Shown here: one piece after another, positions 34,801 through 46,774 of the stretch | Layout of the letters: each line of letters opens with the position of its first letter | Numbering within the stretch: the first letter of the stretch is position 1 | Source of the DNA: Fremontodendron californicum | Taxonomy: Eukaryota > Streptophyta > Magnoliopsida > Malvales > Malvaceae | Direction of reading: 5' to 3' | Length of the DNA: 64,000 nt | Assembly (NCBI GenBank): GCA_030761205.1 | Contig: JAULJL010000001.1 | Coordinates: forward strand, 32,497,145 to 32,561,144 | Made by a program: the position numbers and the translations under genes | Notes under the pieces: model-generated | The model's database searches: none | What the model was told of the DNA's origin: nothing | What the model saw: the letters and a program-made list of their open reading frames with translations, nothing else

Positions 34801-35640
34801 ACTTCATGGGCCAATAGCTCAAAAGACTCCTTGAAGAATTAATCAAGTAAATTACACGAGGAAGTGGCCAAACAAAGAACATAGACACAACAATCGGCCA
34901 TAAGACTCCTCAAGTTAGAGATTCATAACGATTGATGATAGTGGATTTCAAAGAAACAACTCTGAACAAAGACAAGCTAAAGACTCCATTCGAGCACATC
35001 AATCACATAAGCAACTACAACTACAAGTCAGTAAAACTTCAAAACAAACGTTTTACACAAAGAACGGCGTGAGGATGCACGCCCACACCTCTCTCCTCAA
35101 GGTTTCCTCTCTCCTAAGCTCCAAGACAAACAAAATGACATTGGACCAATCTCGTGACAAGATTGGTCTCCAAAGAGGGAGTAGGGCCCCATAGAAGAAC
35201 TCTCCATCACATAAGGAGAAAAGAGCGGACAAAGGCACGTAAGGGAATGGCGAGAAAGAGAGAAGAAAAGAGAGAAAAAATAAGAAAGAAAGAGAAAAGA
35301 AAAGAAATAAAGAAAAAAAAGAAAAGAGAGAAAAGAAAAAAGAAAAAAAATCATAAAAGGCAATCTTGCACTAGAAGAACGTGTATCATCAATGATTAAT
35401 CGATCACTTCAAGCCATCACCTAAAAGAAGGAGCCCAACAAACAAAAAGAGACTCTCATCCACAAGTGATGCAAAGACGTGATTGCAAAAGAATAAGTTA
35501 CAAGCCATGTCAAAGCGTTTGCCATGACAACATTTGACGCGGTCAAAGAAATTACAAAGCTTAGGCACAAGCAACAACAAAAGCTTGAGTACCTAACAAA
35601 AATAAGTTAAGTCCATATACAAGAAGTAAACCAAGGGAAG
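31840..35640. other. non-coding interior of the Tat-like element, no RT/integrase
   Basis: 3.8 kb with no pol motif on either strand. Short recurring phrases (ACATAAGGAGGC, CATCGGGAGGC, GACATC(A/G)) give it a repetitive look. A purine-rich GA tract lies at 35240-35352; the Lys/Arg-rich frame at 35154-35399 comes from it. Confidence 0.65.
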
Positions 35641-35641
35641 C

Positions 35642-38395
35642 TCATGCATCAGCTTCCTCATCCCTAACGGTCTCTCTCTCGACCTCTTCTCTCTCGACGC
35701 CACCATTGCTAGCCTCACTAGCCTCACTCACGCTTGCATCCGGAGCAATCTCGCCCTTCTCACTTACGCAACCCCTCGAAGATGGCCTCTCCTCACTTGC
35801 ACGACCCCCTGAAGGTGGCCTCTCCTCAACGGGACATGGGGGAGCAGGTGCGGACATGGAAGCTTGGTGCTTCTTCTTGGCAAGAGCAAAAACAGAATAC
35901 TCCGGGATCCCCACATCCGAAAACTCTTTCCTCACTTTTTCCAGACAAAGGCTAAATCCGGACTTCAGGGCACCAACGTTGGCAGGAGCAATGTCTCGAG
36001 CAAAACGCTCGGATTTCTTGTACTCTGAGATGATTTCCTCTCGGCCATCTTTCATCTTCTATCTCGAACTTAGCCTCATTATAAAGCTTTTAAAGTTGAG
36101 AGGCACAGGCAAGTGACTCGACCGGACGCCCTAGAGCTTTTTTAGCATCACTCGCCATCTTTGAGTGTACGTCCTCCAGATAATTATTGTGCTGGACAAG
36201 CTCATCATACTTGAAGGAGGCGGCAAGAGTAGCGAGGAGAGACTATAAGAAAAAGCAAACCAAAATGAGTACAAGAAAAGCAAAACACTAAAGGAAGAAA
36301 ATGTTTAAGTGCTCGATACTGGCCTTGAACTAGTCGGTGGCCTGTTAAAAGCAAGTCCTCCTTGATACGGACAAATTTTTGCCGATCTGAAGGGAGCACC
36401 ATCCCTCGCGCCAAAGTTTGGCCATATGACAGTTATCCAAGGCGCTCTTTTCAATTTGAAGGGGAAAGGCTAGACCGATCTTGGAATAAGAAAGCTCACA
36501 CCAAATGCCCGTCTTCTCCATGACAAGAGGTGGCAGATCTAAAGACAGGGGCAAAACAACATAAGGAAGCACGTCCGACTAATGAGCAAACAATGAAAAA
36601 AGACTAAGTGTCAAAAACACTACCTTGAGTGGAAGGAGGAGTAGACACACGGCTGGGTGTAAAAGTTTTAGGTACGTCCCTTTTTCCTTTCTTACTCGGA
36701 GTGACAATAGAAGGAGGAAGAGGAGCGCCCATCTAAGTAGATACTTCTTTTGGTCGCTCTTTAGTATCAAATAAGGCCTCAAAGAGCATGCCCTCGTTGA
36801 AGGCCGACATATATGAGAAACAAAGACGATCGACAACGGTTAGTAACTAAAGGGCATCAAATGAGCACCAAGGCAAAAAGCAAGAAAGATAAATCTCAAT
36901 ACCTAGATCATCGTCGGCCACCAAAGCCCTCACAAAGCTCTCAGACATAATCCTCCTTATGTCTATCCCTCTATACCTATTAAACTTCTCAAAATCCTTC
37001 CTTTCGACAACAGACAAAGATGACACTCCTATGCTCCTATAGTCTCCCCAAGTTGTCTAAATGGGCCAAGCCTCCATGTCAACAGGAGGGGGAATGGCAA
37101 AGAAGCTATGCTTCCACTTCTTCCACGAAGTGATAAAGTCTCCAAACAACTTCATTTTTGGACGAAAATAGAAGGCGATATACTCTCTCTCCCTGGTTAC
37201 TTTGATCATGAAGAACTCCTTAAAAAAGGCTAATACTAAGGACTATATACTTTATCTTGCACAAGATGAGGAAGACGATCACTATCCTTCAAGAGTTAGG
37301 AGAAAGTTGGCTAACTGTGATGTTGTAGGAATTGAGGAGATCTATAACAAAATGGTGAAGGGGAAATCTAAGCCCGGCCTTTAGTGTATCCACATAGATA
37401 AAGAGGTGGTTCACGTAAAGGCTCTGAGAGATCGTCTCCGTATTAGTTGGACGCCTAAGTCTGTAAGAAGGAGGGAAGTTGGAGACATTTTTGATCCTAG
37501 GAAGTCACTAGGGGGAATCGAACTAAGACAAATGTTTGGAAAACCACATGACCTACGCTCACTAGAAAGAGCGGACACTGACAACTTTGGTTGAGAAAAG
37601 GCCTCAACATTAAGGCTAGAGAAGCCTAATCCATCCCCTACATTCTCCAAAGGAGGAGACTCCATTGAAGGCAGACTCTCGGAGACAGGCTCCCTAGACG
37701 ATTCACTACGACTGGTCACAACGGATCGGCCCGACATGGACAAAAGGACCAAGACCAAAGGATTAACGAGGCCGAGGGTGAGAATCTCGACTTCTGCCCC
37801 CTCTTGATCGACGCCAACATTGCCAATTACATTTACGTCAGCAATTACATGTTTGGTGACGCAAGTAAAATTCCTTTAGTGACGATTCCAAATTGACACT
37901 ATATTAACATTCCATGACGTTATTTCATCATATTAGGTGACTATAATTATGTCATTAATATTGTGACGATTTAGCTTTCGTCACTAATATATTGAATTTC
38001 TTTTCATTATTGGTGACGATTCTGATAATTAATGACATATTCGTATATAATTTGGTGATGAAACTATCCGTCATAGAGTAATGATTATAAGGTGACGTTA
38101 TGCATTAGTCACTCTATAGTCAGTAATATGTGACGAAAATAAGCTATCTTCATGTTTGACCTTTAGCGACGGCGCTAACGTGACGAACGTCGTGACAACG
38201 AATTTTTCATCACCAAATACAAATGGTGATGTAAATGGAATATTCAGTGACAATATTTTAAGCCCCACTAATAGACAAATTTGTTGTAGTGGCACTATCA
38301 CGACCACCATCTGATGACGAAAAAGAAGAATGCGTCGAGGAACTAGAACTGCTGTCCGATGAGCTATCGCTACTACTACTAGGACTCGAGGAAGA
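35642..38395 (-). pseudogene. antisense Transposase_28-like gene of the Tat-like element
   Basis: The minus strand holds a multi-exon-like coding region opposite in sense to gag. It starts with a Ser-rich N terminus at 38395 (MSSSSPSSSSDSSSDSSSSS). A CACTA-like MITE (37822-38291) interrupts it, and it resumes with a Gln/Glu/Ser-rich stretch to about 37410. The domain GLRFPLHHFVIDLLNSYN then SQLSPNS (about 37390-37290) is the motif of the family called putative gypsy type transposon (Pfam Transposase_28). WKKWKHSFFAIPPPV and FEKFNRYRGIDIRRIM (about 37130-36950), a linker, LVQHNNYLEDVHSK (about 36200) and an acidic C-terminal tail (36055-35642) follow. Antisense ORFs between pol and 3' LTR are known in Tat elements. 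Stops and frame changes may be lesions or introns. Product function is unknown. Confidence 0.7.
37822..38291. mobile_element. CACTA-like MITE inside the antisense gene
   Basis: The right end, read on the minus strand, is CACTACAACAAATTTGTC, a typical CACTA/EnSpm terminus. About 470 bp of GTGACGA/TCGTCAC-type subterminal motifs fill the element. The left end is not a clean CACTA and is placed near 37822, where the coding frame of the antisense gene resumes. No TSD could be confirmed. Confidence 0.65.
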
Positions 38396-39874
38396 CATTA
38401 GACTCACTGGGCTTGAACAACAAAGGAGGTTTAAAAACGAAGCAACGAGCCACCACGTCAATCTGTAAGACAAAGCAAGGCAAGAGAAGTACACTAAAGG
38501 GAGCATGACACATTAAAACAATGTGTCCAAAATATCGAAGGAAGAACAAAACTTACCAAGTGTTGGAAGAACACTACAAGAAGGCCAAATGTAAGCGAAA
38601 ACGCTAGCTACGATCTGAAGGAAGCAAAAGAAAAGTGTTACACAAGATCTACAAGTAAAAACACGTGCTCCCTCATGTGGCACAAACCAAACAAGTCAGG
38701 AAGAAAAGTATCCACAATCAACATATCCACCCTCATGTTCCTCACAACAACACTTGACATAAATAAAACACACAAGAGTGGCGTGATCTACATGCTCCAT
38801 GAAGAAATGAAACTCTCAAAGACCACCCTCATGTGAATTAGTGTATCCCTCATGTAAAAGGCTTATCTCCCTCAAGAACGGATACAGTATGTACGCCCCT
38901 CACGTGTAGACCCTTACGTGAACTATAATAGCGAGAAGACTCCTTATGCGAACTAAGATGATAAGAAGGTCCCTTGGGTGGAATAACAACTCCATTATGT
39001 CATCTACTACAACCAAAGTGCCCTCGTCAACAAATGCGATGGAATCACGTGGGAAACCAAGAGACATACAAGGAATGCCTAAATACTAGAGGTAACTTCT
39101 AAACACTAGAGGTAACATCCAAAACACTAGAAGAAACGCTCAGCACACTAGAAAAACTACAAGGCCACCATAAAGGGTGACTTACCTGATATGATATGGC
39201 CATCACGCGAATGGGAGCATGACTAAGGGGCAATGGCCAAACACAAGAGAAAGCATGATAGACATGGCCAAACACATGAGGAAGCATGATAGACATGGCC
39301 AAACACATGAGGAAGCATGCCAACAACATCAAAACACATGAGGAAGCATGCCAACAACATCAAAACACATGAGGAAACATGTGTAGAAGCATGAAAAATG
39401 ACATTTTACACATAAGAGTGATGATAAAACACGTGAAGATGACAAAACACATGAGGAGGAGAGAAAATACAAGAGGAATGGTTGAGAGGCTTACATGGCA
39501 ACCCGAAGTCGAAGAGCCGCACGACCTCCTTCCCTGATGTCGACGAAAAGTCTCTCCCTCACCAAAAATTAGTGGTCCGAAAAAGCCAACAAAGGGTCCC
39601 TCTAGTGGGCATAAATCCTTTCTCTCACTAACTTCTCTCTACACTTTGCTTTGAATGCTCATAAATGAGGAAGATGAGCAAACTTAAGCCTTTTATAAAG
39701 GCAAAAACAAAAGAAGAAAGATAGGGAAATTTTGAAGTGCTCATCCAAATGAGGGCGAAAACACAAAACCAAAAAGTCAAAAGAAGACAAAAGGACAACA
39801 ACTAGTCATATCAAGCAAACATGTTCCTCACTTGAATAAAAAAGCAAGTGAGCTCTACTTGCTCTAGACACTTA
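38396..39874. other. non-coding interior of the Tat-like element
   Basis: No coding or end structure apart from the 31-bp minisatellite at 39238-39385. The frame at 38258-38506 is the antisense gene's Ser-rich start read together with flanking sequence. Confidence 0.6.
39238..39385. repeat. 31-bp minisatellite, about 4.5 copies
   Basis: Units of AAACACATGAGGAAGCATG followed by ATAGACATGGCC or CCAACAACATCA, head to tail. Confidence 0.85.
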
Positions 39875-41096
39875 TGGGGCGTTTGATACCTTCCCAGGTA
39901 TCACATTCCATGGAATGTGATTCCTGAGAATATGATTCTTGGGAATGTGATTCCTGGGAATGTAACTTTCTAGCGTTTGGTATACATGGGAAAGTGCTAA
40001 TTAAAATCCTGGGAATGTGATGATAATTTTCGAAATTACCCTTATCAAAAAAATGTAAATTTAATTAATTTTAAATTTTTTCAATGATATTTATTATTAA
40101 CAAATATTTATACTAAATATTTAAAAATAATATTTTAAATTTGAGTTACTTTTAAGATAAAAAATATTTATTAATAATAAAATTTTGAAATTACTCTCAT
40201 GTAGTTAAAAAATTAAAAGGTTGGATGCAAATTAAATATTATTTAAATATTTTAATGATATTTATTATTAAAAAATATTTGTACTAAATATTTAAAAATA
40301 ATATTTTAATTGGTAATTTGAGTTATTTTTATGATAAGAAATATTTGTTAATAATAAATTTTGAAATTACTCGCATGTAGTTAAAAAATTAAAAGACTAT
40401 ATGCAAATTAAATATTATTTAAATATTTTAATGATATTTATTATTAACAAACATTTGTACTAAATATTTAAAAATAATATTTTAATTGGTAATTTGAGTT
40501 ATTTTTATGATAAAAATATTTGTTAATAATAAAATTTTAAAATTACTTTCATGTAGTTTTAAAGTTAAAAGGCTGTATAAAAATTAAATATTATTTAAAT
40601 ATTTCAATGATATTTATTATTAACAAACATTTGTACTAAATATTTAAAAATAAATTTTCAATTGGTAATTTTGAGTTACTTTTATGATAAAAAAATGTTT
40701 GTTAATAATAAATTTTCGAAGTTACTCTCAAGTAATTGAAAAATTAAAAAGCAGAATGCAAATTAAATATTATTTAAATATTTCAGTAATATTTATTTTT
40801 AATAAATTTTTGTACGAAATATTTCAAAATAATATTTCAATTGATAATTTTAACTTAAATAGAAAGAGGATAATGTTGTCTTTAACATTTTTTTAACTTT
40901 CCAACTACATGGGAATGTTACTTTCCCGCCACTTCTCATGGGAATCACATTCCAATGCTTGTGGGAAAGTAACTCTCCAAGGAAAGTTACATTCCGAGGA
41001 AAGTGAGCAGTTTTTAGCATACCAAACATGGGAATCACATTCCCACCAATTACTTTCCATGGAAAGTGATCACTTTCCATCATACCAAACACCCTC
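39875..41096. mobile_element. Tourist/PIF-like MITE, 1222 bp, with 177-bp tandem core
   Basis: It is flanked by TTA (39872-39874) and TTA (41097-41099). The ends are TGGGGCGTTTGATA and, from the other strand, GAGGGTGTTTGGTA. The trinucleotide TSD and GTTTG-type TIR fit PIF/Harbinger Tourist elements. Subterminal GGGAATGTGATTCC-type motifs occur inverted at both ends. No transposase is present. Confidence 0.75.
40050..40860. repeat. 177-bp tandem repeat in the MITE core, about 4.5 copies
   Basis: The block ATTACTCTCATGTAGTT(A)AAAAATTAAAAG recurs at about 40191, 40366, 40542 and 40721, each time followed by a TATTATTAACAAA(C/T)ATTTGTAC block. The spacing is 176-179 bp. Confidence 0.85.
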
Positions 41097-41310
41097 TTAA
41101 GGACTAAATAAGAAAAACACAACATGGTTGGTCACCCTTGTATTCCCAGACTTCACGGTCGACCATTTCCAGGACCTCGGACCTCAAAAATACGTGCTGA
41201 CATCATCATCGGGAGAGATAAAATGCCACATGACTATTTACCTTCTCTACAATGCCCATGCAACATCGAGCACATCCGCGTGCAAAGCAAATACAAGCTC
41301 GATCAAGTGC

Positions 41311-42817
41311 TGATCACGACGCAATAACTCTAGAAAATATAGTTATTTTGCTACTTTTTATGTATTCAAATCGGCGAAGTCCTTGAGGTTTTTATTTGGA
41401 TTTGATTAGTTTTTAGATTAATTTCATTTATCTATTTCATGTTTAAAATAGTTACTTAGTTAGTATCTATGTGTTTTTATAGGTGCAAAGTGAGAAGGAG
41501 TTTCGAGGTGCAAAACAACGAAAAATGGTGCAAAGCAACGTGCAGGCATATTCGACCTCTGGAGCTTGTTGCAAGAAAAACATGATCTTAAAGTCTTTAT
41601 TTAAGAAACATTCCCCTTTAATTTTGAATGTGACTTCCATACCTTTCCAACGGTAGTTTACTCGTCCAAATCGGACAAGATTTGCCCATCCAAATTAGCT
41701 GACGAAGTTCGCGAATATGATAGAATCTAGAGCAGGCAGCATGTTCGGCGCCTAGGCGCCAATTCCAGCGCCTAGGCGCCCCGCAGACAGTTTTCGAAGA
41801 CGAAAAAAAAATCGAAAAAAGGAGAAAAATACTCACCTATTGCTTGGACGCGAAGTTTCTGACTCCAAAGGTCTAAGGCAATATAAATAGGACTTTTTAA
41901 GCTTAAAATGAGGGGGAATCAAGTTCTAAAAACCTAATTTTCTTAAGAGGAGAGTAACCACCAAAGATTTGCAAGGAGCTAAAAAGATTTTGGGAGATTG
42001 AAGATTGAAGATCTGACAACCCTTAGTTTTTTCTTATCCCTTATCTTCTTTATCTTTCTTGTATTATTGATGATGGTGAAACTCCTTTATTTTATATTTT
42101 TATTATTTAGCATGAACTAATTTATTTTTTTAGGATTTCAATGGAACTCAACATGTAGTTTGGATTATTTTACTTTCTTGCTTGATTTAATGATATTTGA
42201 TTTTGTTTATTCAATCTTGTGCTTAATGCTTCTAATTGCTTAGCTACCAATTAGATTGATTTGGTAACCTAGATACAACTTGGAAAATGGAGTTTAGTGT
42301 TAGACATGGATTGAATAACACATGTTTCATATTAATTTATTAGAATGAATTGATCTACATGTAGGATAGGAATACACTTACGTGTTATGTGTAATCAATT
42401 TTAGGGTCTAAGCTTAATGAGTTTCTCTTTAATTCAATTATCATAGGAATATAGTTAATTGGTTAAGAGGAATATTTTTATAAGACCATCGGAGATCCTT
42501 ATAAATAGATTAGAACTCTAGGTTAACAAATCAATATCATTAGTCAAGTTAAGAGGGTAGGAGAAGTTCATACGAAGTGTTGAGGGAAATTGTAATCCTA
42601 GGCTTTTCTCATTTGATTTAATGTATCTTTTATTTGCATTCTTTTATTATTAGTTAGTTTCTTTAATTTAATTTAATTAATTGTTTGAATAAGATTAAGT
42701 TGTTTTAATTTTAGTACTTAACGAATTTGGTAACAATTTCTCGTAGGAACGATACTTTACTCTTCACTTTATTACTTGTTAATAATACGTGTACTTACGT
42801 GGTTAAATCCAACAACA
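41311..42817 (+). repeat. LTR of a truncated Athila-type element, about 1.5 kb
   Basis: It ends ATCCAACAACA just before an Athila-type PBS. The proposed start, TGATCACGACG at 41311, is tentative. A TATA box TATAAATA is at 41882-41889. A GGCGCC palindrome repeat (GGCGCCTAGGCGCC-like) lies at about 41740-41782. No partner LTR is present. Confidence 0.65.
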
Positions 42818-42823
42818 AGTTTT

Positions 42824-42841
42824 TGGCGTCGTTGCCGGGGA
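42824..42841 (+). other. primer-binding site, Athila type (tRNA-Asp-like)
   Basis: TGGCGTCGTTGCCGGGGA, one base from the usual TGGCGCCGTTGCCGGGGA seen in Athila-lineage elements. It lies 6 bp after the LTR. Confidence 0.8.
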
Positions 42842-43240
42842 ATTATTTTACTATTTTTTTAATATTAATACCAAGCAATCTTAGTATTAGTTCAAACTTT
42901 ATTTTTCTTTATTTTTAGATTTTGTTGATTTGGGTGCACTATATGGGATTATAAACGGGATGCAATCAATGCTTTATCTACACAAGTGGCTGCACTTAAC
43001 GAGAAGCTTGACACTTTGTGTGTACCTTCTGTCCAAAGCCCGTTTGTAATTTGTGAACTCTGTAGGGGTGGACATCGTAGTGATTGGTGCCCAACCTATG
43101 CTGAATCAATGGAATATGTTTGAAACTACAATATGCATCAAAATAATTTCTATTCCAACAACAACAATCCAGGTTGGGGAGATCACCAAACTTTTTCTTG
43201 GAACAACAATCAGTGGTCCTCCGCAACAATGCCTCGCGCA
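42842..43240 (+). pseudogene. internally deleted gag fragment of the Athila-type element
   Basis: From about 42955 one frame reads DAINALSTQVAALNEKLDTL and then a zinc knuckle ICELCRGGHRSDWCPTY, a stop, and an Asn-rich run (NNFYSNNNNPGWGDHQ). These are the C-terminal features of Athila Gag. The Gag core between PBS and knuckle has been deleted, and nothing follows 43240, where host Tat-like sequence resumes. Confidence 0.7.
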
Positions 43241-43620
43241 AATACACGCATAAACGCACGAGCAAGTAAGAACACTCGTAACATAGCATGAAAGTAGCTC
43301 CCGTTTGCACATAAGGGCTTAATTCACACATGAGGCCTCATGTAAACGTCAAACCAATCAAACAACGAAGGACATGGATTTCACAACTTATGAGGAATAA
43401 TGGACATGCACAAAACGCATGGACTATAATGATGAGCTCGACCTTCATTTTTAGCAAAAGAAAGGAGAGGAGAATGCCACTAGTCTCCGGATATGAACGA
43501 AACACAACAAAATCAGAGGCATCACATGAGAAGAAAGCTCGACCACGGCTCCTCACATAATGAGGGAACCCCTTTTGAGAAAGCTCCTAATATGATGTAG
43601 ACGAAACAAACAAAACCCGA
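43240..43620. other. interior of the Tat-like element between two Athila insertions
   Basis: Non-coding host-element sequence with ACATAAGG/CACATGAGG phrases as elsewhere in the Tat-like element. The frames at 43330-43560 carry no domain. Confidence 0.5.
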
Positions 43621-45190
43621 TGATGCACTCAAAAGAGTATATCTTATTTAATCCTTGCACTAAAAATATCAATTATAAAGTATAGCAATAAGCAAGGGTC
43701 GAGTCCACAGGGATTGGGTTTTAGTTTAAGAATTATTAGTTTAAAACTTAAATTCAAAGAAAACAAAATAAAAGGGGAGGTTTTTAAAATCATTTTAAAC
43801 TAAAGACTTATAATCAAAGAAGAAAGCAAGTAAATAAGAAGTAATCAAATATGAGAAAGATATGGTTAAGGTTTCATTCTCCACCACTAGACATCATTGA
43901 GAATCAATAATCAAATCTATCAACATCAATTAACTATCAAAATTATCAACCGTAGATAACAACAAGCTCTGTTACCCCAATCTTTCCTTAGTTCTTCGTT
44001 AAATAGAACAAGCATTCTATTTAATCTCTAACCACTAGACAACCTAGAATAAGCTCTCTAGATTTAATGTAATGGCAGCTTTATGATGAGAAAGATAGGT
44101 TGATCTAGGCAACAAACACATAAGCTCGGATTGTTTAACCTATGTTATGTTCCACTTTGCAATTAAAGAAAACTTGACCATAATCATTAATCACAAATTG
44201 CCACTTATGAATAAGAAATCAAGACAATTACACGGATCAAGACTCCTAAACTAGCAATAGATAATTATTAAGATCTATCTAGTTTGCGACCTAAACAAAT
44301 CAAGACAATATCATGAACAATTTTTATGGAAGAACATAATCAACTTTGATAGAAAACTAATGATAGATAAATCTGAAAATCAATTACAAAACATGTCTAG
44401 GGCTTTGAAATCACCCTTAACCATAGGCATTGTCAACATAAACACGAATATTCAAAGAAAACTAAGAAGAAAAATAAAATAAAAGCTAAGAGAAGAAGAA
44501 GAAGAAGATTGATAAATAATCAAAAGCATCTCATAGTTGGTGGCTCAAAAGATGTTATTTTTAGAGCTTTAAAGTCTTGGAAACCCTTTCTTGCTGATCA
44601 AGGAAGCTAGGAGTCAAAGGAGTGCAAAATTGGTAAGATTTTTGAGTTTTGCGGTTTTCCCGGTTTTGAGGACAGTAGGGTCAGCGTCGCGGCGCCAAGT
44701 ACACTGATTTGCACGTTTTTGCTCGCTGACATCGGTTTCACGACTGCTGCATTGTCTTGCACTTCGTTGGCTGATTTGGATGACCATCCATTGTCCGATT
44801 TAGGCATGTAAACTATTGATGAAAAGGTATTCAAGTCAGCTTCAAAAATCAAGAAGTAAGTTTCTTCAAATAATGACTTTAACATAATGATTTCCTTGCA
44901 ATACACTCCGGAGGTCAGAGCTGCCTGATCATCCAGCACTAAGAATTTGATCTTTTTGACTCCCAAGTCTTCTTCCATCTTATGATTGACTTTAGAAGCT
45001 CTTTATCATCATAATTGACATGTTTTGACTTAATCTCTTCCAAAATACCTATAATTCATAAAAATATAATAATTTGTCAAGGAACTTAAGAATTAAAGCA
45101 CAAATATAAGGAAATAATACATGAAAATGTAACTATCCAAAAAAAATAAAATAATAATACATGAAAACGTATGCAATTACGCACTTATTA
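43621..45190 (-). repeat. left LTR of the Athila-type element (its 3' LTR), 1570 bp
   Basis: Begins TGATGCACTC and ends GCACTTATTA on the plus strand. It aligns throughout with 49400-50959. A GAA-rich microsatellite is near 44493. The frame at 44607-44978 is an LTR by-product with a counterpart at 50593-50784. Confidence 0.9.
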
Positions 45191-45205
45191 AATTCCCCCA
45201 CACTA
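45191..45205 (-). other. polypurine tract of the Athila-type element
   Basis: The minus strand reads AGTGTGGGGGAATT directly upstream of the element's 3' LTR. A TGTGGGGGAATT form is usual for Athila elements. Confidence 0.85.
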
Positions 45206-46774
45206 AGTCTTTTGCTAGTCCTCGAGCAAAATCAAATGAAAACAAAATAAGAAAACCTAATCTAATCCACTTTCAATAAAAATGAGAAATAATCATTAAA
45301 CAAGTCTTATAACTAATCACTAACTTAAAGAGTTTCACAAAGAATCATGCTTGATACTAAAGGTTTTGAGTTAAGCTAACATTAACATAATATATCTCAA
45401 TCAAAATAGTGCATGTTCAAACTTAATTTCAACTTCTCACATGAGATACTCTCATGATTTTCACTCTTTAAAGTAGTGTTAAAGTGTTTACACTCAATAA
45501 ATCTCATGAAAACAGTTCTACCATATGCTTGCTTGTCCACCTAATCTCCACTACTTAGATCATGCAGCTTTATGAATCAAGAGGCCTTTATTCAAGGTTG
45601 TAATGGGGCCAAGAGGTTGTAATGTGGTTAAGGAATAAAAGGATAAAAATATCACAAAGGTTCCAAAGATTTCATAGAGTTTAGAGACATAATAAGATCA
45701 TACCAATAAAACTTCTCAAAACTCACAAAATAACATAGGCTAAATATTCATGTTGAGCATTTGCTTCATTCTAACCAACTTTGTAACATCTTTTTCTTTA
45801 ACCAAAAGTTCAAAAGATTATTCAATTTTTTTTTAATATGGGAATGTATTTGACAATGATCAATTTCTTTTTCTCTTAATTTTTTTTTTGTTTTCTTGTT
45901 TTCACACTTATCTTTTGTTTCCAACCCAAATTTTCAATAAGTATCCCTTGTTTTACAATATGTCTCAAAATATGTAATCCATCTATAGAACAAGGGTAAG
46001 GATATAAGTACATTTAGGTTAGGGAAAAGATGTGGTTACCAAAGAAATAGCTTATTCAATGTAGGCTCAAATTGGCTTACTAGTGGGGATGTTCTCTTGG
46101 AACATCAATAATGGATTGCTGTTTGGCCCTGATTATAATCTTAATGCCTCAATAATATTCATGTTGTTACATGCATCAATATAGTCTTAAATGGTTTAAA
46201 GCAAGTTCTAGAGAAACATGTTATCATGAGAGCACACAAGAAAGAAATTAGATTGATATGTATAATGCATCAATCATATAGGCTCAAAACTCACAAAGAT
46301 GATTATACAAGTCAATATTAAGTCTAAACATGCTTCTTTCTCAATCAACATATCATATTAACATTGGCTTATGAAAAATAGTTATATCAAGCTTAATTCT
46401 TATGAAAATCTTACCACTAATGATCAGTTTTAGACCTATTCAATTCATATCTCATCATAGTATGGAAAGTAACTAGAACACACTAAAAACAAACTAAAAA
46501 CAAAACAAAACTAAAGGAAATCCTAAATTCTTCCCCCCACACTTAATTCTTATATTGTCCTCAATGTAATTCTATTATCTCTAAATATAAGAATCATGTG
46601 TAAAAGAAAAGAATTACTAATTGAAACAAACTAACTAAAGAAAAACAATAAAAGATAGAATGATGGAGGGTAAAGAATAGCAAATTTGATTATAATATGT
46701 GCTCTCCATCCTTTTGGGTTGCCTCCCAAGAAGCGCTTGGTTTAATGTCCTCAGCCAGGCTTAGACCCATGCCA
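45206..46774 (-). other. 3' non-coding interior of the Athila-type element
   Basis: About 1.6 kb with no domain. Near 46690-46735 the minus strand reads AAGCGCTTCTTGGGAGGCAA, the block that normally lies after integrase in Athila elements. RT to integrase has therefore been removed. A second purine-rich tract (minus-strand GTGGGGGGAAG, near 46535) is present. Confidence 0.6.

Noticed and set aside
35154..35399. Lys/Arg-rich plus-strand frame
   Set aside because: It is created by a purine-rich GA tract.
37202..37594. Plus-strand frames (60 and 62 codons) in the middle of the Tat-like element
   Set aside because: They are shadows of the antisense gene, whose minus-strand motifs in the same place match a known family.
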